Assembly: GCA_037355855.1 (NCBI GenBank)
Contig: CM074764.1
Span: 4,843,664 to 4,907,663, forward strand
Source of the DNA: Pseudo-nitzschia pungens
Taxonomy: Eukaryota; Bacillariophyta; Bacillariophyceae; Bacillariales; Bacillariaceae
Length of the DNA: 64,000 nt
Direction: 5' to 3'
Both the position numbers and the translations under genes were made by a program. Position 1 is the first letter of the stretch. Each line of letters opens with the position of its first letter. Below the pieces are notes generated by a model, which ran no database searches, was not told the origin of the DNA, and worked only from the letters and a program-made list of their open reading frames with translations. This document shows positions 9,191 to 26,562 of this stretch, in pieces.

Positions 9191-9292
9191 TTGATTACTA
9201 AGACTTAATTTCCCTTTTTTTATAATTAGTTTCCGTGATTATAATAAACGCTATAAAATGTGTATAACAGAAATGGAATACGTATCTTGTAT

Positions 9293-9322
9293 TATATTTA
9301 TGCCATTTGTGGCATAAATATA
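9293..9322 (+). terminator. ycf90-like 3' hairpin
   Basis: Perfect 13-bp inverted repeat (9293-9305 with 9310-9322) and a TTTG loop, about 100 nt after the ycf90-like stop. Confidence 0.5.
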
Positions 9323-9455
9323 TATATATATTGTATGTGGAATAGATATGTTAAAAATGAAATAATTATGCTCTTCTATATATTGAATCTACAAATAACA
9401 TGTAAATATATTCAAATAATTGATCTAATTAGACTGGAGAACTACTAACGTAGTT

Positions 9456-9483
9456 AGTATACATATATTTTAAACTTTGTCAA
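9456..9483 (-). promoter_or_regulatory. Orphan promoter-like element
   Basis: On the minus strand TTGACA (9483-9478), 16 nt, TATACT (9461-9456). Nothing recognisable lies downstream before the 13-bp hairpin at 9293-9322, so a small RNA of about 150 nt or antisense RNA to the ycf90-like gene is possible. AT-rich DNA makes chance matches common. Confidence 0.35.
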
Positions 9484-9593
9484 GTCTTTAGATTTTAAAA
9501 ATTTTTTGGATTGAATACCGTTACTTCTATATTTTATCTTTATCCTAAAAATACATTTATATTATCTAATAATGTCTTAGAGCCGATTTAAGG

Positions 9594-9679
9594 ACCCTTT
9601 AAGGGCCCTTTAAGTAGTCAGTATAAGGGTGTGCTTGACTACTCTTTGATGCATCACCTAAAAAAGGATTTGATGCATC
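9594..9679. repeat. Cluster of short direct and inverted repeats
   Basis: CCCTTTAAG occurs twice (9594-9602, 9605-9613) around the palindrome AAGGGCCCTT. AGTAGTCA (9613-9620) pairs with TGACTACT (9636-9643). TTTGATGCATC is repeated exactly at 9645-9655 and 9669-9679. Confidence 0.7.
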
Positions 9680-9771
9680 GATTTAACATAAATTTATTGT
9701 TCTAGGAATATCAATTTAAAAAGTGGTCTGTTTCAAAAAAATGAAACCCATAAACTTTTTTGAGACCTAAA

Positions 9772-10716
9772 TTAGAAGTTAAGCTCAGCAGCTTGTACTT
9801 TTTCGAATTGTTTTTTCTTTAAAACTAATAAGATTTGAGTTAATAACGCACATAAACAGAAAGCAAGATATCCAACAATTCGAATTGGATTTTGTAAAAC
9901 GATTTCTGATTCTTCTTGACCAAATCCACCAGCATTTGGATCAATGTTTAATCCTTGTTCTGTTTGAACAATATCGCCTACTTTAACTGTTAAAACTAAG
10001 CCTTTTGGAACAACTTGTGATGTTTTTACACCGTTTGAATTAATAATTTCAATAGTTGAGTCACCTTTTTCTGAAGTGCTAATGTCTGTAATTTGGCCTG
10101 CTTGTGTTGCACCAAAAACATTTACATTACTCTTTTCACCAGTAGGGTAAACTTGACCACGGCCACGGTTTCCACCAGCGTAGAATGGGTATGTTAAATA
10201 TTTAACATCAGAATTCTTTTCTGGATCAGGAGCAACAACTGGGAAGATTAATTCTTGGTGTGTTTTTCCTGCAATTGGACCTACGACAAACATATTATCT
10301 AATTCAGTACTATAAGGTGAGATAAATACACCTTTGTTTTTTGCTTTAATTTCTGGTGAAATTTGATTTTTTGACGCTAATTTAAAACCTTTTGGTAAAA
10401 TTAAAATACCACCAACATTTAAATCAGCTTTCTTTCCATTTGCACCAATTTGTTGTTTAGTTGTATCATATGGTACTTTTACTTCTACTTCAAAAACTGA
10501 ATTTGGTAGAACTGCTTGTGGTGCTTCAATCTCAATTGCTTTTTGATTTAAATGACAATTAGCACAAGCTAATTTTCCATTTGCTGCACGAGGGTTTGAA
10601 TAATTTTGCTGTGCAAAAACTGGATATGCTACTGAATCTGGTACATAAGATCCAAAAACATTTACAGCAATCGTCGAAGCAAATAAAAGACTTTTAAAAA
10701 ACTTGTTAGTTGCCAT
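9772..10716 (-). CDS. petA: Cytochrome f
   Basis: A 314-residue precursor. A signal peptide of about 30 residues precedes the mature N-terminus [20 protein letters not shown], whose tyrosine amine is the axial haem ligand. The haem c site is CANCH (51-55). The C-terminal transmembrane anchor is at about 280-300, followed by the stromal [12 protein letters not shown] tail. It is the large c-type cytochrome of the b6f complex. tatC lies upstream on the same strand (42 nt), a common red-lineage neighbour. Confidence 0.98.
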   Translation of the reverse strand: MATNKFFKSLLFASTIAVNVFGSYVPDSVAYPVFAQQNYSNPRAANGKLACANCHLNQKAIEIEAPQAVLPNSVFEVEVKVPYDTTKQQIGANGKKADLNVGGILILPKGFKLASKNQISPEIKAKNKGVFISPYSTELDNMFVVGPIAGKTHQELIFPVVAPDPEKNSDVKYLTYPFYAGGNRGRGQVYPTGEKSNVNVFGATQAGQITDISTSEKGDSTIEIINSNGVKTSQVVPKGLVLTVKVGDIVQTEQGLNIDPNAGGFGQEESEIVLQNPIRIVGYLAFCLCALLTQILLVLKKKQFEKVQAAELNF

Positions 10717-10758
10717 AATTTAAATACTTGTTAAGTATAAATATTCTATATATGTAAG

Positions 10759-11499
10759 TTAATTTTTTATTAAAAACAAGATTCCTAAACCAGACATATA
10801 CAAAAGTATTATTGCGAACGATAATAACAATTGTGTCAGTGGATCAGTTGAAGGTGTTAAAATGGCTCCCAGAATTGTTGAAATTAATATGACATAACGC
10901 CAAGCACCTAACATTTGTTTTGGAGAAACAATATTTAGCAATCCTACCAAAATTTGAATAATGGGAATCTGAAATGCTAATCCTGTACTGTAAAATAAAA
11001 CAAGAATAAATTCAAAGTATTGATCAAAGGACCAAAACGGTTCTAGAACTTCTTCACTATAGTTTAAGAAGAAGTTTAATGCGGCTGGAACTAAAGTATA
11101 ATATGAGAAAGCTAAGCCTAAACCGAATAGAATTAATGAACTTATTAACAATGGAAGAATAATTTTTGTTTCTTTTTTTGTCAGACCTGGCAATAAAAAT
11201 AAAATCAATTGACCAATAGCAACAGGACTTGAAAATAATAATCCCGTGTAAAATGCTATTTTTACTGTTGAAATAAAGTATTCTCCTGGTGAGAGTTGAA
11301 AAAATTTCACGTTATTGATTGGAAGTTCTAAAATTTTAACTAGACTTTTTACTTCCACAAATGCAAAACATGTAAATAATAAAATTGTACCAACGATTAA
11401 AAAAATACGTTGTCTTAATTCCTCTACATGCTCTGAAAACGGTAATTCTAGTGTCACAACTGAATTATTTGTAAAATTAAAATTAGAATTGGTTGGCAT
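10759..11499 (-). CDS. tatC: Twin-arginine translocase subunit TatC (Ycf43)
   Basis: A 246-residue polytopic protein with about six hydrophobic segments. The N-terminal ELPFSEHVEELRQRIFL is the signature of TatC, whose glutamates in the first cytosolic/stromal region bind twin-arginine signals. FQIPIIQILVGLLNI matches the TM4 region. It moves folded proteins across the thylakoid. The other Tat subunits are not in this window. Confidence 0.95.
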   Translation of the reverse strand: MPTNSNFNFTNNSVVTLELPFSEHVEELRQRIFLIVGTILLFTCFAFVEVKSLVKILELPINNVKFFQLSPGEYFISTVKIAFYTGLLFSSPVAIGQLILFLLPGLTKKETKIILPLLISSLILFGLGLAFSYYTLVPAALNFFLNYSEEVLEPFWSFDQYFEFILVLFYSTGLAFQIPIIQILVGLLNIVSPKQMLGAWRYVILISTILGAILTPSTDPLTQLLLSFAIILLYMSGLGILFLIKN

Positions 11500-11541
11500 A
11501 TAGAAAGATAAATTTATACTATTTGATAATTTATATTTTTC

Positions 11542-11580
11542 TCCAATCTTATAAACCGAGTTCGAATTTATAAGATTGGA
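11542..11580 (-). terminator. atpB-atpE 3' hairpin
   Basis: Perfect 14-bp inverted repeat (11542-11555 with 11567-11580), 11-nt loop, 9 nt after the atpE stop. Confidence 0.65.
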
Positions 11581-11589
11581 AAAAAATAT

Positions 11590-11991
11590 TTATGATAAAT
11601 AATTCATAGCTTCTACTTTGGCTGTTGCTTTTTTCAATTCAACAGACGCATCTAATAAACTCTTATCATCTTCAGCTTCTTCAACAGCAAGTGTTGCCTT
11701 CTCTAATTCTTCTGTTGCTTGACGTAATTCAATGTCAACCAGTTCTTCAACATCGTTTACTAAAACTGTGACACGATTGCGATCAATTTCAGCTAATCCA
11801 CCACATAAAATGATAGGTGTCCATTTTTCATCTAACTTGATTCTTAATAGACCTGTATCTAATGCTGTAATTAATGCTGCATGACCATCTAATACGCCTA
11901 CTTGTCCAGTTAAACCAGGTAAAACTACTTCATCTGCCGTAGTTGAACAAATGACTCTGTCTGGAGTAAGGACACGAATGTTCATAACCAT
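11590..11991 (-). CDS. atpE: ATP synthase CF1 epsilon subunit
   Basis: A 133-residue protein: N-terminal beta-sandwich beginning NIRVLTPDRVICSTTADEVV and GLTGQVGVLDGHAALITALD, then two C-terminal helices with acidic repeats. It is the rotary inhibitor subunit of chloroplast F1. It lies 12 nt after atpB, as in most plastids. Initiation could be M1 or M3; both are in frame. Confidence 0.97.
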   Translation of the reverse strand: MVMNIRVLTPDRVICSTTADEVVLPGLTGQVGVLDGHAALITALDTGLLRIKLDEKWTPIILCGGLAEIDRNRVTVLVNDVEELVDIELRQATEELEKATLAVEEAEDDKSLLDASVELKKATAKVEAMNYLS

Positions 11992-12003
11992 ATATTTTAC
12001 TCC

Positions 12004-13437
<1,434 letters not shown>

Positions 13438-13654
13438 TTAACATATTAAAATATCTTCGAATAAATATACTTTCAAATGTTTGCAGATCATTTCTAATGA
13501 TTACTGGATATTATAATCTATTATACAGCAAACCTAAGACAATTGTTGAATGCAATAAGAGATGAGAGAGATTAGACGACAATTTACGTGAGATTGCACG
13601 ATTTTCAAAAAGCTTCTAATTCTTTTAATGCTTCGAATCTTATTTACTCATAAA

Positions 13655-14164
13655 TTAAGAATTATTATCCATAAATCGACCAGTTACTTTTAACCAATTT
13701 CTTGCACCTGGATAATTATCAGGAGCTAATTTTAATGCTTGAATCCAATATTCAGCTGCTTTATCAAATAACTCTTTTGATAAGTCAATATACTCATCAT
13801 CGTCAAAAGTTTGCGCTCGTAAAGCTTGAGAATGATAGATTACAGCAATATTATTTAAAGCTTGCGGAAGATTTGAATTTAATGCTAATGCTTGATGATA
13901 AAATTCTAATGCTTGTGTATATTTTCCGGTATTACCATAAATTAATCCAATATTATAAAGGGTATAACTACGATCGTATGGATCTTCTTCAACTTGTAAA
14001 GCTTCATAATAGTTTCGTAAAGCTTCTGCATACCGTCCTTTTCCTTGAGCTGCCATTCCAGCTCGATAGTATGAGAAAGCTTGTTTTTCCTGTTTACTCG
14101 CTGGTAAAACTTTTAGTAGTATATCAGCAATTACTGTGAATGTTTTATCAATAAAATTTCCCAT
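13655..14164 (-). CDS. ycf3: Photosystem I assembly protein Ycf3
   Basis: A 169-residue soluble protein with three tandem tetratricopeptide repeats: about 33-62 ([20 protein letters not shown]), 70-99 ([20 protein letters not shown]) and 103-150. N-terminus [19 protein letters not shown] is diagnostic. Ycf3 is a thylakoid-associated chaperone needed for PSI core assembly with Ycf4, also encoded here. No intron. Confidence 0.97.
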   Translation of the reverse strand: MGNFIDKTFTVIADILLKVLPASKQEKQAFSYYRAGMAAQGKGRYAEALRNYYEALQVEEDPYDRSYTLYNIGLIYGNTGKYTQALEFYHQALALNSNLPQALNNIAVIYHSQALRAQTFDDDEYIDLSKELFDKAAEYWIQALKLAPDNYPGARNWLKVTGRFMDNNS

Positions 14165-14201
14165 AAAATAAATTTCTCCTTATAAATGAATCAAAATTGA
14201 A

Positions 14202-14233
14202 GTGAGTTATTATTGAAGAAAATAATAACTCAC
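14202..14233 (-). terminator. rpl33-rps18 3' hairpin
   Basis: Perfect 13-bp inverted repeat (14202-14214 with 14221-14233) and a 6-nt loop, 6 nt after the rps18 stop on the minus strand. Confidence 0.65.
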
Positions 14234-14239
14234 AATGTT

Positions 14240-14458
14240 TTAAATTGGCTCTGATGCAACAAATGGAAATAACGCTAATGTACGTGCTCTCTTAATTGCT
14301 TTTGATAATTTTCGCTGTTGTTGAACAGTTACTCCTGTTGCGCGGCGTGGAAGAATTTTTCCTTGGTCAGTTACAAATAATCTTAGTAAATCGATATCTT
14401 TATAATCAATTTTTTGATTTAAACTAATTGGTGAAATTTTTTGTTTTTGTCGTGCCAT
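14240..14458 (-). CDS. rps18: Ribosomal protein S18
   Basis: A 72-residue basic protein with [20 protein letters not shown] and [20 protein letters not shown], the core S18 motif. Small-subunit protein. Only 3 nt from rpl33; together they form the usual rpl33-rps18 pair. Confidence 0.97.
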   Translation of the reverse strand: MARQKQKISPISLNQKIDYKDIDLLRLFVTDQGKILPRRATGVTVQQQRKLSKAIKRARTLALFPFVASEPI

Positions 14459-14461
14459 AAT

Positions 14462-14656
14462 TTATTTAATCTCTTTATGTACAGTAGGTTTATTACAATT
14501 TGGACAATACTTTTTTAACTCTAATCTTTCAGGGTTATTTCGACGGTTTTTTTGCGTTGTATATCGAGATACACCAGGTGAACGCTTATTTAAATTAGAA
14601 CGACATTCTGTACATTCTAAAGTAATTAAAATTCGAGTGCCTTTATTTTTTGCCAT
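14462..14656 (-). CDS. rpl33: Ribosomal protein L33
   Basis: A 64-residue basic protein with two CxxC-type zinc pairs: CTEC near residue 15 and CPNC near 52, plus [20 protein letters not shown], diagnostic of L33. First gene of the rpl33-rps18 unit, diverging from rps20 across a 179-nt spacer. Confidence 0.97.
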   Translation of the reverse strand: MAKNKGTRILITLECTECRSNLNKRSPGVSRYTTQKNRRNNPERLELKKYCPNCNKPTVHKEIK

Positions 14657-14835
14657 ATAAATTTGAACTTAATAATTTTAATAATTATATTGCCTAAAAA
14701 TTTTTATCTTATCAAGGTTTAATGAGAAATTAATAAATTTTTTTAAAAAAAACCTTTCAATTTTTTAATGATTATACTAGAATCTTATATTATATTTTTA
14801 TTTTAAATATTACGTGATAACTTATTTTTAAACAT

Positions 14836-15105
14836 ATGGCTAATAATAAATCTGCAAAAAAACGAATTGAAATTGCAAAACGAAATCGTTTACAAAATCT
14901 TTATTACAAAACGACTGTTCGAACTTTAACAAAACTTTTTTTTAAAACTTTAAACCAAACTCCTGATGCTACAGAAAAATTACAAACAATTTTAAATTCT
15001 ATCTATAGTTTTTTAGATAAAGGAACAAAAAAAAAGGTTTTTCATAAAAATACAGCGGCTCGAAAGAAAGCAAGACTTGCTAGTGCCCTTTCAACTAATA
15101 GCTAA
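14836..15105 (+). CDS. rps20: Ribosomal protein S20
   Basis: An 89-residue, lysine-rich protein starting MANNKSAKKRIEIAKRNRLQ and ending FHKNTAARKKARLASALSTN, both diagnostic of S20. Binds 16S rRNA early in assembly. Sits upstream of the rpoB-rpoC1-rpoC2-rps2 cluster, a conserved red-lineage order. Confidence 0.97.
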   Translation: MANNKSAKKRIEIAKRNRLQNLYYKTTVRTLTKLFFKTLNQTPDATEKLQTILNSIYSFLDKGTKKKVFHKNTAARKKARLASALSTNS

Positions 15106-15198
15106 ATTATAATATAAGAAACAGAGTGTGTCAAAAATTGAAACTAATTTGTATCCTAATTAGATTTCTATTTTAATTATAATCAAATATCCTATCGC

Positions 15199-15230
15199 GA
15201 CATTATTGTAGTTAAACTTGCAATAATGTC
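15199..15230 (+). terminator. Hairpin in rps20-rpoB spacer
   Basis: Perfect 10-bp inverted repeat (15199-15208 with 15221-15230), 12-nt loop, about 70 nt before rpoB. May separate rps20 from the rpo operon or act in the rpoB leader. Confidence 0.4.
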
Positions 15231-15301
15231 TAAGCTAGAAGCTGTATCATGTTTGTTATTCTATTAACTTAAAAAAATTATTTATGGCATAAACTAAAAT
15301 C

Positions 15302-18300
15302 ATGCACAAAAATATTAATTATATCAATGCTCTACCTGATTTTCTTGCGATGCAACGAGTAAGTTTTTGTTGGTTTATTACTCAAGGTTTAACTGAAGAA
15401 TTAGCGTTATTTTCAAAAATCTACGATTTTAGTCAGAATACAGAATACCTAATTTTTAGTCAAGAATATTTATTAATTAAACCGCTTTATAACTTAATAA
15501 TTGCAAAGAAATATAATGGAAACTATCGAGCACAGTTAGTGATCCCGATTGAAGTCCGAAATAAAGTTCTGAACCAAGTTCATTACCAAAACCAATTTCC
15601 GATTATTACTTTACCTTTAATGACTACTTATGCGACATTCATTATTAATGGGTGTGAACGTGTTATTGTAAGTCAAATTATTCGAAGTCCTGGTATTTAT
15701 TTTGAAAAAAATAAAAACCAAAGAATTCAAAACCACTTTAAACGTAAATTATCCGCAGATATCCATCGACTACGAACATTTTTACCATCTGGTGAAGCTT
15801 TCATTTCCGAATTTGATTTATTTTTTTCAAAACCTAAATTAGACCAACCAAGAATCAACTTTACAGATACAGATGATAAAATTATTGATTTTTTAAAAAA
15901 TAAACGAGTTAAAAAAATCTTTACAACTTGGGAAACTCAAACTTATAAGGCAAAGTCACAAGCGTCCCATGAACCTAATTCTATTCCAATTTCTTATTAT
16001 TCTTTAGAATTTTTAAAGCAATCAAAGAATGACTCATCGTTTTCCTTTTTTCAATGTTTTAAATTCTATGTTTTAATCTCACAAACACAAAACTTCCAGT
16101 CAACCTCAAAAATGAGGTTATTATTTTTAAAATGGTTAAAACAAAAATATACATCACCCAATTCAAAGACTAATTTTACTAATGAAACAATTAGTACCTT
16201 ATTGAAATATTTTCAATTTTTATTAAAAGTTTTAACCAAATATCGAATTTTAACTTATTCATCAGAATCTAATAAATTATTGAATTCTTCAGAAACGTTA
16301 AAATTATCTGATGACCAAATTCGAAGAGTTATTAATGTCTATACAAAGACAGTTACAAATTCTCAATTAACCGTTCAACTTCAGTTAAATTCAAGATTAG
16401 TTTTAGTTACTGAACATTTAATGAACTGGTTCTTTGATGACCAAAATTTCTCATTCTTAAAACAGAATATTCAAAAATCATTAGTAAAAGAAGTAAATGC
16501 AAATCAATTAACACAATTTGCGGTTTTCCGACCAACTTTATATTTTTCAACTAGTTTAAAAGATCAGTTAAGATATTTATTTGGACAAATTCATACCTCT
16601 TATGAGCTTGATCCAACGCCATTTGATAAATATAAGGAAAATATTTACAAACGAACAAGACGATTGCGTCAATTAATAAAGAAGGGTGCTAGTTCATTTG
16701 TAATCCAAGCAGAAAAAGATTTATTAAAGAAAGATAAAAAGGTATTAAAAGAAGAGTTAGCTAGACATGATAATTATCTAAAAAAACGAGATAAATATTT
16801 AAAAAGTAAAACTCAATTACTTTTATATCAAAAGGATCATGAAATTAAAACCAATTATCATAAAAAATATAATGATAAAGAATTATATACAGCTACTTTA
16901 ATCCCAGAATATGGATCATGGATTCGATTCAATTTTCAAAAGAATACAAAACTTAATGCCTACAATTACCCAATTAAAAATCAAGAAGAAGAACTTATTA
17001 TTCAATTAGATAAAATTACTCAAAAACCTATTCTTATACTCTTAAAAGAAATGGGATTGACGGATTTAGAAATTTATCAAAATTTATATTATTCTGATTT
17101 CTTCTATTTTAATAAACCACTTTTAATTAATTCAACCTATTTAAAACAACCTATTAGTCGATTTGATTCGAATCTTGAATATTTTAAAAATATTTCTGAA
17201 TTTTCACAAATTTTTGATCCGAATTATTATAACTTGGGAAAAGTAGGACGATTAAAAATTAATAATCGATTAAGTTTAAAAATTAGTAACCGTCTTCAAA
17301 TAATTACTTATGAAGATATTTTTGCGATTATTGATAAATTAATTTCATTAACAATTTCAAAAGCCGTTCCAGATGATATTGATCATCTTAAAAATAAACG
17401 AGTTCGATCTATTGGTGAATTATTACAAAACTTATTCCGAATAGGATTCCAAAGATTAGTTCGAAAATTAAGAAATCAAACAAATACTATTGAATCGAAT
17501 TATCTTCTAAATTTTAGTGTTATTAATGCCACAATTCGAGAATTTTTCGGGTCTAGTCAATTATCACAATATTTAGATCAAACTAATCCTCTTTCTTCAT
17601 TAACACATCGGCGTCGAATTAGTGGTTTAGGCCCCGGTGGATTGAATCGAGATCACATTAGTTTTTCTGTTCGTGATATTCATCCAAGTCATTACGGTCG
17701 AATTTGTCCAATTGAGACACCAGAAGGACAAAATGTTGGTTTAATTGCATCCTTAACAACATGTGCTCGAGTTAATAAGCTTGGATTCTTAGAAACTCCG
17801 TTTTGGCGAGTAATCAACGGAAAAGTTTTAAAAACTGGAAACCCAATTTATTTAACTGCGGAAGTTGAAGATTTATACAAAATTGCGCCTGCGGATATTG
17901 CGACAAACAAAGATAATTATTTAATAAAAAATATTATTTCAGTTCGATATAAACAAGATTTTATTAATGTAACACCATCTGAAGTTGATTTTATTTCAAT
18001 TTCAACAATTCAAGTTGTTTCCGTTGCGGCATCTTTAATTCCATTCTTTGAACACGATGATGCAAACCGAGCATTAATGGGCTCAAATATGCAGCGTCAA
18101 TCGGTTCCACTAATTTTCCCACAAAAACCAATTGTTGGTACAGGATTAGAAAATCAAATCGCTATTGATTCGGGGATGACATTAAATGCTCATATTTCCG
18201 GAATTGTTAATTCGGTAACTGCAAATAAAATTATTATTAAAGATAGTAATAATAAAAAAGTAATTTATAAATTACAGAAATACTTACGTTCTAATCAACA

Positions 18301-19729
18301 AACTTGCATTAATCAGCGTCCAATTGTTTGGAAAGGTGAAAAAATTCAATCTGGACAAATTCTTAGTGATGGTCCAGCAATTACAAGTAGTGAATTATCA
18401 TTGGGTCAAAATACGTTAATTGCTTATATGCCATGGCAAGGGTATAACTTTGAGGATGCTATTTTAATTAGTGAACGTTTAGTTTATGATGATATTTTCA
18501 CTTCAATTCATATCGAACGATACAAAATTGAAATTAATCGGAATGCAGAAATCTCTGAACAAACAATGAAAATGATTCCAAATTTAAACTTGTCTGAAGT
18601 CAAACATTTAAATGATGATGGAATTGTAAGAGTTGGTACATTTGTAAAATCTGGAGATATTTTAGTTGGAAAAGTTGTTTCAACAAATGCTTACGAACAA
18701 TTACCAGAATCAAAGCTGTTACGTGCAATTTTCAGTACAAAAGCCAAAGGAGTAAAAGATAATTCTTATAGAATGCCTCATGGTGAATCGGGACGTGTTA
18801 TTGAAACAGTTACATTTAATCGGAAAACAAAATTGACATATAAATCTGAAAAAATCTATGTATTTATTGCTCAAATTCGAAAAATTCAAGTTGGTGATAA
18901 GATTGCTGGTCGCCATGGTAACAAAGGTATTATTTCACGAATTTTAGCACGTCAAGATATGCCATTCTTACCGGATGGAACACCAATTGATATTATTTTA
19001 AATCCTTTAGGGGTTCCTTCTCGAATGAATGTTGGTCAGTTATACGAATGTTTATTAGGATTTGCGGGAGACAAATTAAATTGTCGATTTAAAATTTTAC
19101 CATTTGATGAAATGTATGGTTTAGAAATATCACGAATTTTGATTAATAAGAAACTTCGTCAAGCTTCTATTAAAAGAAATAAAAGTTGGATTTTTAATCC
19201 TTATGCTCCAGGTAAAATGGTTTTAATCGATGGTCGAACAGGAAAAGAATTTGAAAATCCAATTACAGTTGGAAATGCATATATGTTAAAACTGATCCAT
19301 CTTGTTGATGATAAAATGCATTCCCGAGCAACCGGACCGTACTCATTGATTACTCAGCAACCGTTACGAGGAAAAGCTCAACATGGTGGGCAACGATTTG
19401 GAGAAATGGAAGTTTGGGCATTAGAAGGATTTGGGGCTGCCTTTACATTAAAAGAAATTTTAACAATTAAGTCAGATGATATGCCAGGTCGAAATGCAAC
19501 ATTAAATGCAATTGTAAAAGGACAACAAATACCACAATTTGGAATTCCAGAATCTTTTAAAGTATTATTACAAGAATTACGTTCTATTGGTTTAGATATG
19601 AGTACATATAAAATCCAAAAATTTAGTTCCTCGAAACAATATGAAGTGGAAGTGAATATTGTTGAAAGATATAATGCTTTTTCGAAAACCTTCCTACCTA
19701 CTTCAAATATAGATGATATTTCATTTTAA
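15302..19729 (+). CDS. rpoB: RNA polymerase beta subunit
   Basis: A 1475-residue subunit of the plastid-encoded polymerase. N-terminus [20 protein letters not shown] is the usual start in diatoms. Conserved regions include [14 protein letters not shown] (about 127), [14 protein letters not shown] and [20 protein letters not shown] (about 770-820), [20 protein letters not shown] (about 1205) and the C-terminal [19 protein letters not shown] clamp region. It is somewhat long; lysine- and serine-rich insertions fill about residues 215-300 and 440-560, where bacterial proteins vary. It is followed after 5 nt by rpoC1, so the operon is tightly coupled. Confidence 0.97.
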   Translation: MHKNINYINALPDFLAMQRVSFCWFITQGLTEELALFSKIYDFSQNTEYLIFSQEYLLIKPLYNLIIAKKYNGNYRAQLVIPIEVRNKVLNQVHYQNQFPIITLPLMTTYATFIINGCERVIVSQIIRSPGIYFEKNKNQRIQNHFKRKLSADIHRLRTFLPSGEAFISEFDLFFSKPKLDQPRINFTDTDDKIIDFLKNKRVKKIFTTWETQTYKAKSQASHEPNSIPISYYSLEFLKQSKNDSSFSFFQCFKFYVLISQTQNFQSTSKMRLLFLKWLKQKYTSPNSKTNFTNETISTLLKYFQFLLKVLTKYRILTYSSESNKLLNSSETLKLSDDQIRRVINVYTKTVTNSQLTVQLQLNSRLVLVTEHLMNWFFDDQNFSFLKQNIQKSLVKEVNANQLTQFAVFRPTLYFSTSLKDQLRYLFGQIHTSYELDPTPFDKYKENIYKRTRRLRQLIKKGASSFVIQAEKDLLKKDKKVLKEELARHDNYLKKRDKYLKSKTQLLLYQKDHEIKTNYHKKYNDKELYTATLIPEYGSWIRFNFQKNTKLNAYNYPIKNQEEELIIQLDKITQKPILILLKEMGLTDLEIYQNLYYSDFFYFNKPLLINSTYLKQPISRFDSNLEYFKNISEFSQIFDPNYYNLGKVGRLKINNRLSLKISNRLQIITYEDIFAIIDKLISLTISKAVPDDIDHLKNKRVRSIGELLQNLFRIGFQRLVRKLRNQTNTIESNYLLNFSVINATIREFFGSSQLSQYLDQTNPLSSLTHRRRISGLGPGGLNRDHISFSVRDIHPSHYGRICPIETPEGQNVGLIASLTTCARVNKLGFLETPFWRVINGKVLKTGNPIYLTAEVEDLYKIAPADIATNKDNYLIKNIISVRYKQDFINVTPSEVDFISISTIQVVSVAASLIPFFEHDDANRALMGSNMQRQSVPLIFPQKPIVGTGLENQIAIDSGMTLNAHISGIVNSVTANKIIIKDSNNKKVIYKLQKYLRSNQQTCINQRPIVWKGEKIQSGQILSDGPAITSSELSLGQNTLIAYMPWQGYNFEDAILISERLVYDDIFTSIHIERYKIEINRNAEISEQTMKMIPNLNLSEVKHLNDDGIVRVGTFVKSGDILVGKVVSTNAYEQLPESKLLRAIFSTKAKGVKDNSYRMPHGESGRVIETVTFNRKTKLTYKSEKIYVFIAQIRKIQVGDKIAGRHGNKGIISRILARQDMPFLPDGTPIDIILNPLGVPSRMNVGQLYECLLGFAGDKLNCRFKILPFDEMYGLEISRILINKKLRQASIKRNKSWIFNPYAPGKMVLIDGRTGKEFENPITVGNAYMLKLIHLVDDKMHSRATGPYSLITQQPLRGKAQHGGQRFGEMEVWALEGFGAAFTLKEILTIKSDDMPGRNATLNAIVKGQQIPQFGIPESFKVLLQELRSIGLDMSTYKIQKFSSSKQYEVEVNIVERYNAFSKTFLPTSNIDDISF

Positions 19730-19734
19730 AAATT

Positions 19735-21861
19735 ATGAAAAACTTTGTAAAAGAATTTAATTATATTAAAATTAAATTAGCATCCCCTTTTCGAATTTTA
19801 CAATGGTCAAATCGTAAATTACCAAATGGTCAATTCGTAGGGGAAGTTCAAAAACCTGAAACCATAAATTATAGAACATTCAAACCAGAAATGGATGGAT
19901 TGTTTTGTGAGCGCATTTTTGGCCCCAGTAGGAGTTTCGAGTGTGCTTGTGGTAAATATAAACGTGTTCGTTATGATGGATTAATTTGTGAGCGTTGTGG
20001 TGTTGAGTTAACGGAATCTCGTGTACGTCGACACAGAATGGGATATATTAGTCTTGTTTATCCAGTAACTCATGTTTGGTACATTAATAGTAGACCAAAT
20101 TTTATGGCTCTTCTACTAGAAGTAGAAGAATTTGAAAAACGATTAAATACAAGCTATACAAGTCAATCAGACAAATGTAAAAATAAACTTAAACTTAGAA
20201 ATTTTGATTATTTCTGGACCTGTAATGGTTTAAAATTAACACCTTCTACAATTATTAGTTTATGGGATGAGAGAATTAAACGTATTAAGCTTGCATCCTT
20301 AGCTTATTTTATTGCTGAAGATGAGATTTCATTCTACGGACTTCATTGGGATTTACAACAGTATCGAAGAAGTCGAGAATTGGGGAGAAGTAATTACCCT
20401 TTAAAACCTTATCCAAAACCACAAAATCGACGACAACAAACACCAAAATATTTATTAAAAGCTACTCCAAGTTTTTTAATTGGTGCTCCATTGATTAAAC
20501 GAGAATTAGAAAAACTAAATTTGGAATCAGAAATTTCTCGAACACGTTGTTTTGTTCTAGTTTGTACAAAAGTATTAAATAAAGAAGAACCATTATATTA
20601 TGCTTCATATTGGTTTAGAAAATGGGAACAACATCGATTATATAAAATCCGTGAGAAAGCTATTAAACGGATTCGAATTTTAGAAAACTTAATTGGAACG
20701 GCATCCGAACCGTCTTGGATGATCTTATCTATTTTACCAATTATTCCTCCTGCTTTGCGTCCAATGATTCAATTGGAAGGTGGACGTTTTGCAACTTCTG
20801 ACTTAAATGAGCTTTATCGTCGAATTATTACAAGAAATAATCGATTACTTAGATTATTAGAGATTGATGCTCCACAATTGATCATTCGAAATGAAAAGCG
20901 ATTATTACAAGAAGCAGTAGATACTTTAATTGATAATGGAAAGCGAGGTAAAATTGCATTAAGTGCAAATAATCGCCCTCTAAAATCTTTGTCAGATATC
21001 ATTAAAGGGAAGCATGGGCGTTTCCGTCAAAATTTATTAGGAAAACGTGTTGATTATTCAGGACGTTCAGTAATTGTGGTTGGTCCAACATTAAAGTTAA
21101 ATCAGTGTGGTTTACCGTATGAAATGGCAATTGAGTTATTTCAACCATTTATTATTCGAGAATTAATTAATCAAAATTTGGCAAATAATATAAAAATTGC
21201 GAAAAATTTAATTCAGTCAGATGAATTAACAATTAAACCTGTTGTAGAACAAATTTTAAAAAACCATCCAATTTTTTTAAATCGTGCTCCCACATTACAT
21301 CGCTTAGGAATCCAAGCATTTGAACCAATTTTAGTAAAAGGGCGTGCTATTAAATTGCATCCTTTAGTTTGTTCAGCCTTTAATGCTGATTTTGATGGAG
21401 ATCAAATGGCTGTCCATATTCCATTATCACCGGAAGCCCAGGCCGAATGTTATATGTTAATGTTAGCACCGTATAATTTCTTATCACCGGCAAACGGTGA
21501 GCCAATCATTATGCCAAGTCAAGATATGGTTCTTGGGTGTTATTACTTAACAGCAAATAATATCACAGGTTTATTAGGTTCAAATTATTATTTTGCAAAT
21601 CTTGAAGATGTAATTTTAGCATACAATCAAGATAAAATTGAAATTCATACCTCGATATGGATTAGATATACTGATGAAGATTATCAGAGATCAGATTTAC
21701 AAAAGAAAGTTATCTTATCTGATAATAGTATCATTGAATATTATGAAAACTTACAAATCCGAAAAGATTCTAAGGGCGAAGTAATTACGCAATATTTACA
21801 AACAACAACGGGTCGCGTTATTTTAAATTATACAATTCAAAAAACTTTAAATTTTTTATAA
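19735..21861 (+). CDS. rpoC1: RNA polymerase beta' subunit (N-terminal half)
   Basis: A 708-residue protein matching the N-terminal part of bacterial beta'. It has the zinc ribbon [20 protein letters not shown], the [20 protein letters not shown] region, and the absolutely conserved catalytic loop NADFDGDQM (about 551-559) that binds the active-site magnesium. In plastids and cyanobacteria beta' is split, with rpoC2 carrying the rest; rpoC2 begins 28 nt later. Confidence 0.98.
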   Translation: MKNFVKEFNYIKIKLASPFRILQWSNRKLPNGQFVGEVQKPETINYRTFKPEMDGLFCERIFGPSRSFECACGKYKRVRYDGLICERCGVELTESRVRRHRMGYISLVYPVTHVWYINSRPNFMALLLEVEEFEKRLNTSYTSQSDKCKNKLKLRNFDYFWTCNGLKLTPSTIISLWDERIKRIKLASLAYFIAEDEISFYGLHWDLQQYRRSRELGRSNYPLKPYPKPQNRRQQTPKYLLKATPSFLIGAPLIKRELEKLNLESEISRTRCFVLVCTKVLNKEEPLYYASYWFRKWEQHRLYKIREKAIKRIRILENLIGTASEPSWMILSILPIIPPALRPMIQLEGGRFATSDLNELYRRIITRNNRLLRLLEIDAPQLIIRNEKRLLQEAVDTLIDNGKRGKIALSANNRPLKSLSDIIKGKHGRFRQNLLGKRVDYSGRSVIVVGPTLKLNQCGLPYEMAIELFQPFIIRELINQNLANNIKIAKNLIQSDELTIKPVVEQILKNHPIFLNRAPTLHRLGIQAFEPILVKGRAIKLHPLVCSAFNADFDGDQMAVHIPLSPEAQAECYMLMLAPYNFLSPANGEPIIMPSQDMVLGCYYLTANNITGLLGSNYYFANLEDVILAYNQDKIEIHTSIWIRYTDEDYQRSDLQKKVILSDNSIIEYYENLQIRKDSKGEVITQYLQTTTGRVILNYTIQKTLNFL

Positions 21862-21889
21862 TTCAAAGATAACCTATTAAATATATTTT

Positions 21890-26502
<4,613 letters not shown>

Positions 26503-26562
26503 TATTTGATAATATTTTTTTAGAAATTTGTCCACATTATAAATAAGTAATTTAAAAAAATT

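Larger units (their letters stand above)
9191..9771. other. Repeat-rich spacer between ycf90-like gene and petA
   Basis: I see no convincing gene in this 581-nt convergent spacer. It holds a 13-bp hairpin (9293-9322), a minus-strand promoter-like pair (9456-9483), a cluster of short repeats (9594-9679), and near the petA end a small GTTTCA/TGAAAC stem (9730-9747) nested within GGTCT/AGACC. Confidence 0.6.

Noticed and set aside
9260..9448. A 62-codon frame in the ycf90-like/petA spacer
   Set aside because: Composition is simply AT-rich (Y, I, N), it crosses a hairpin, and nothing in it resembles a protein family.
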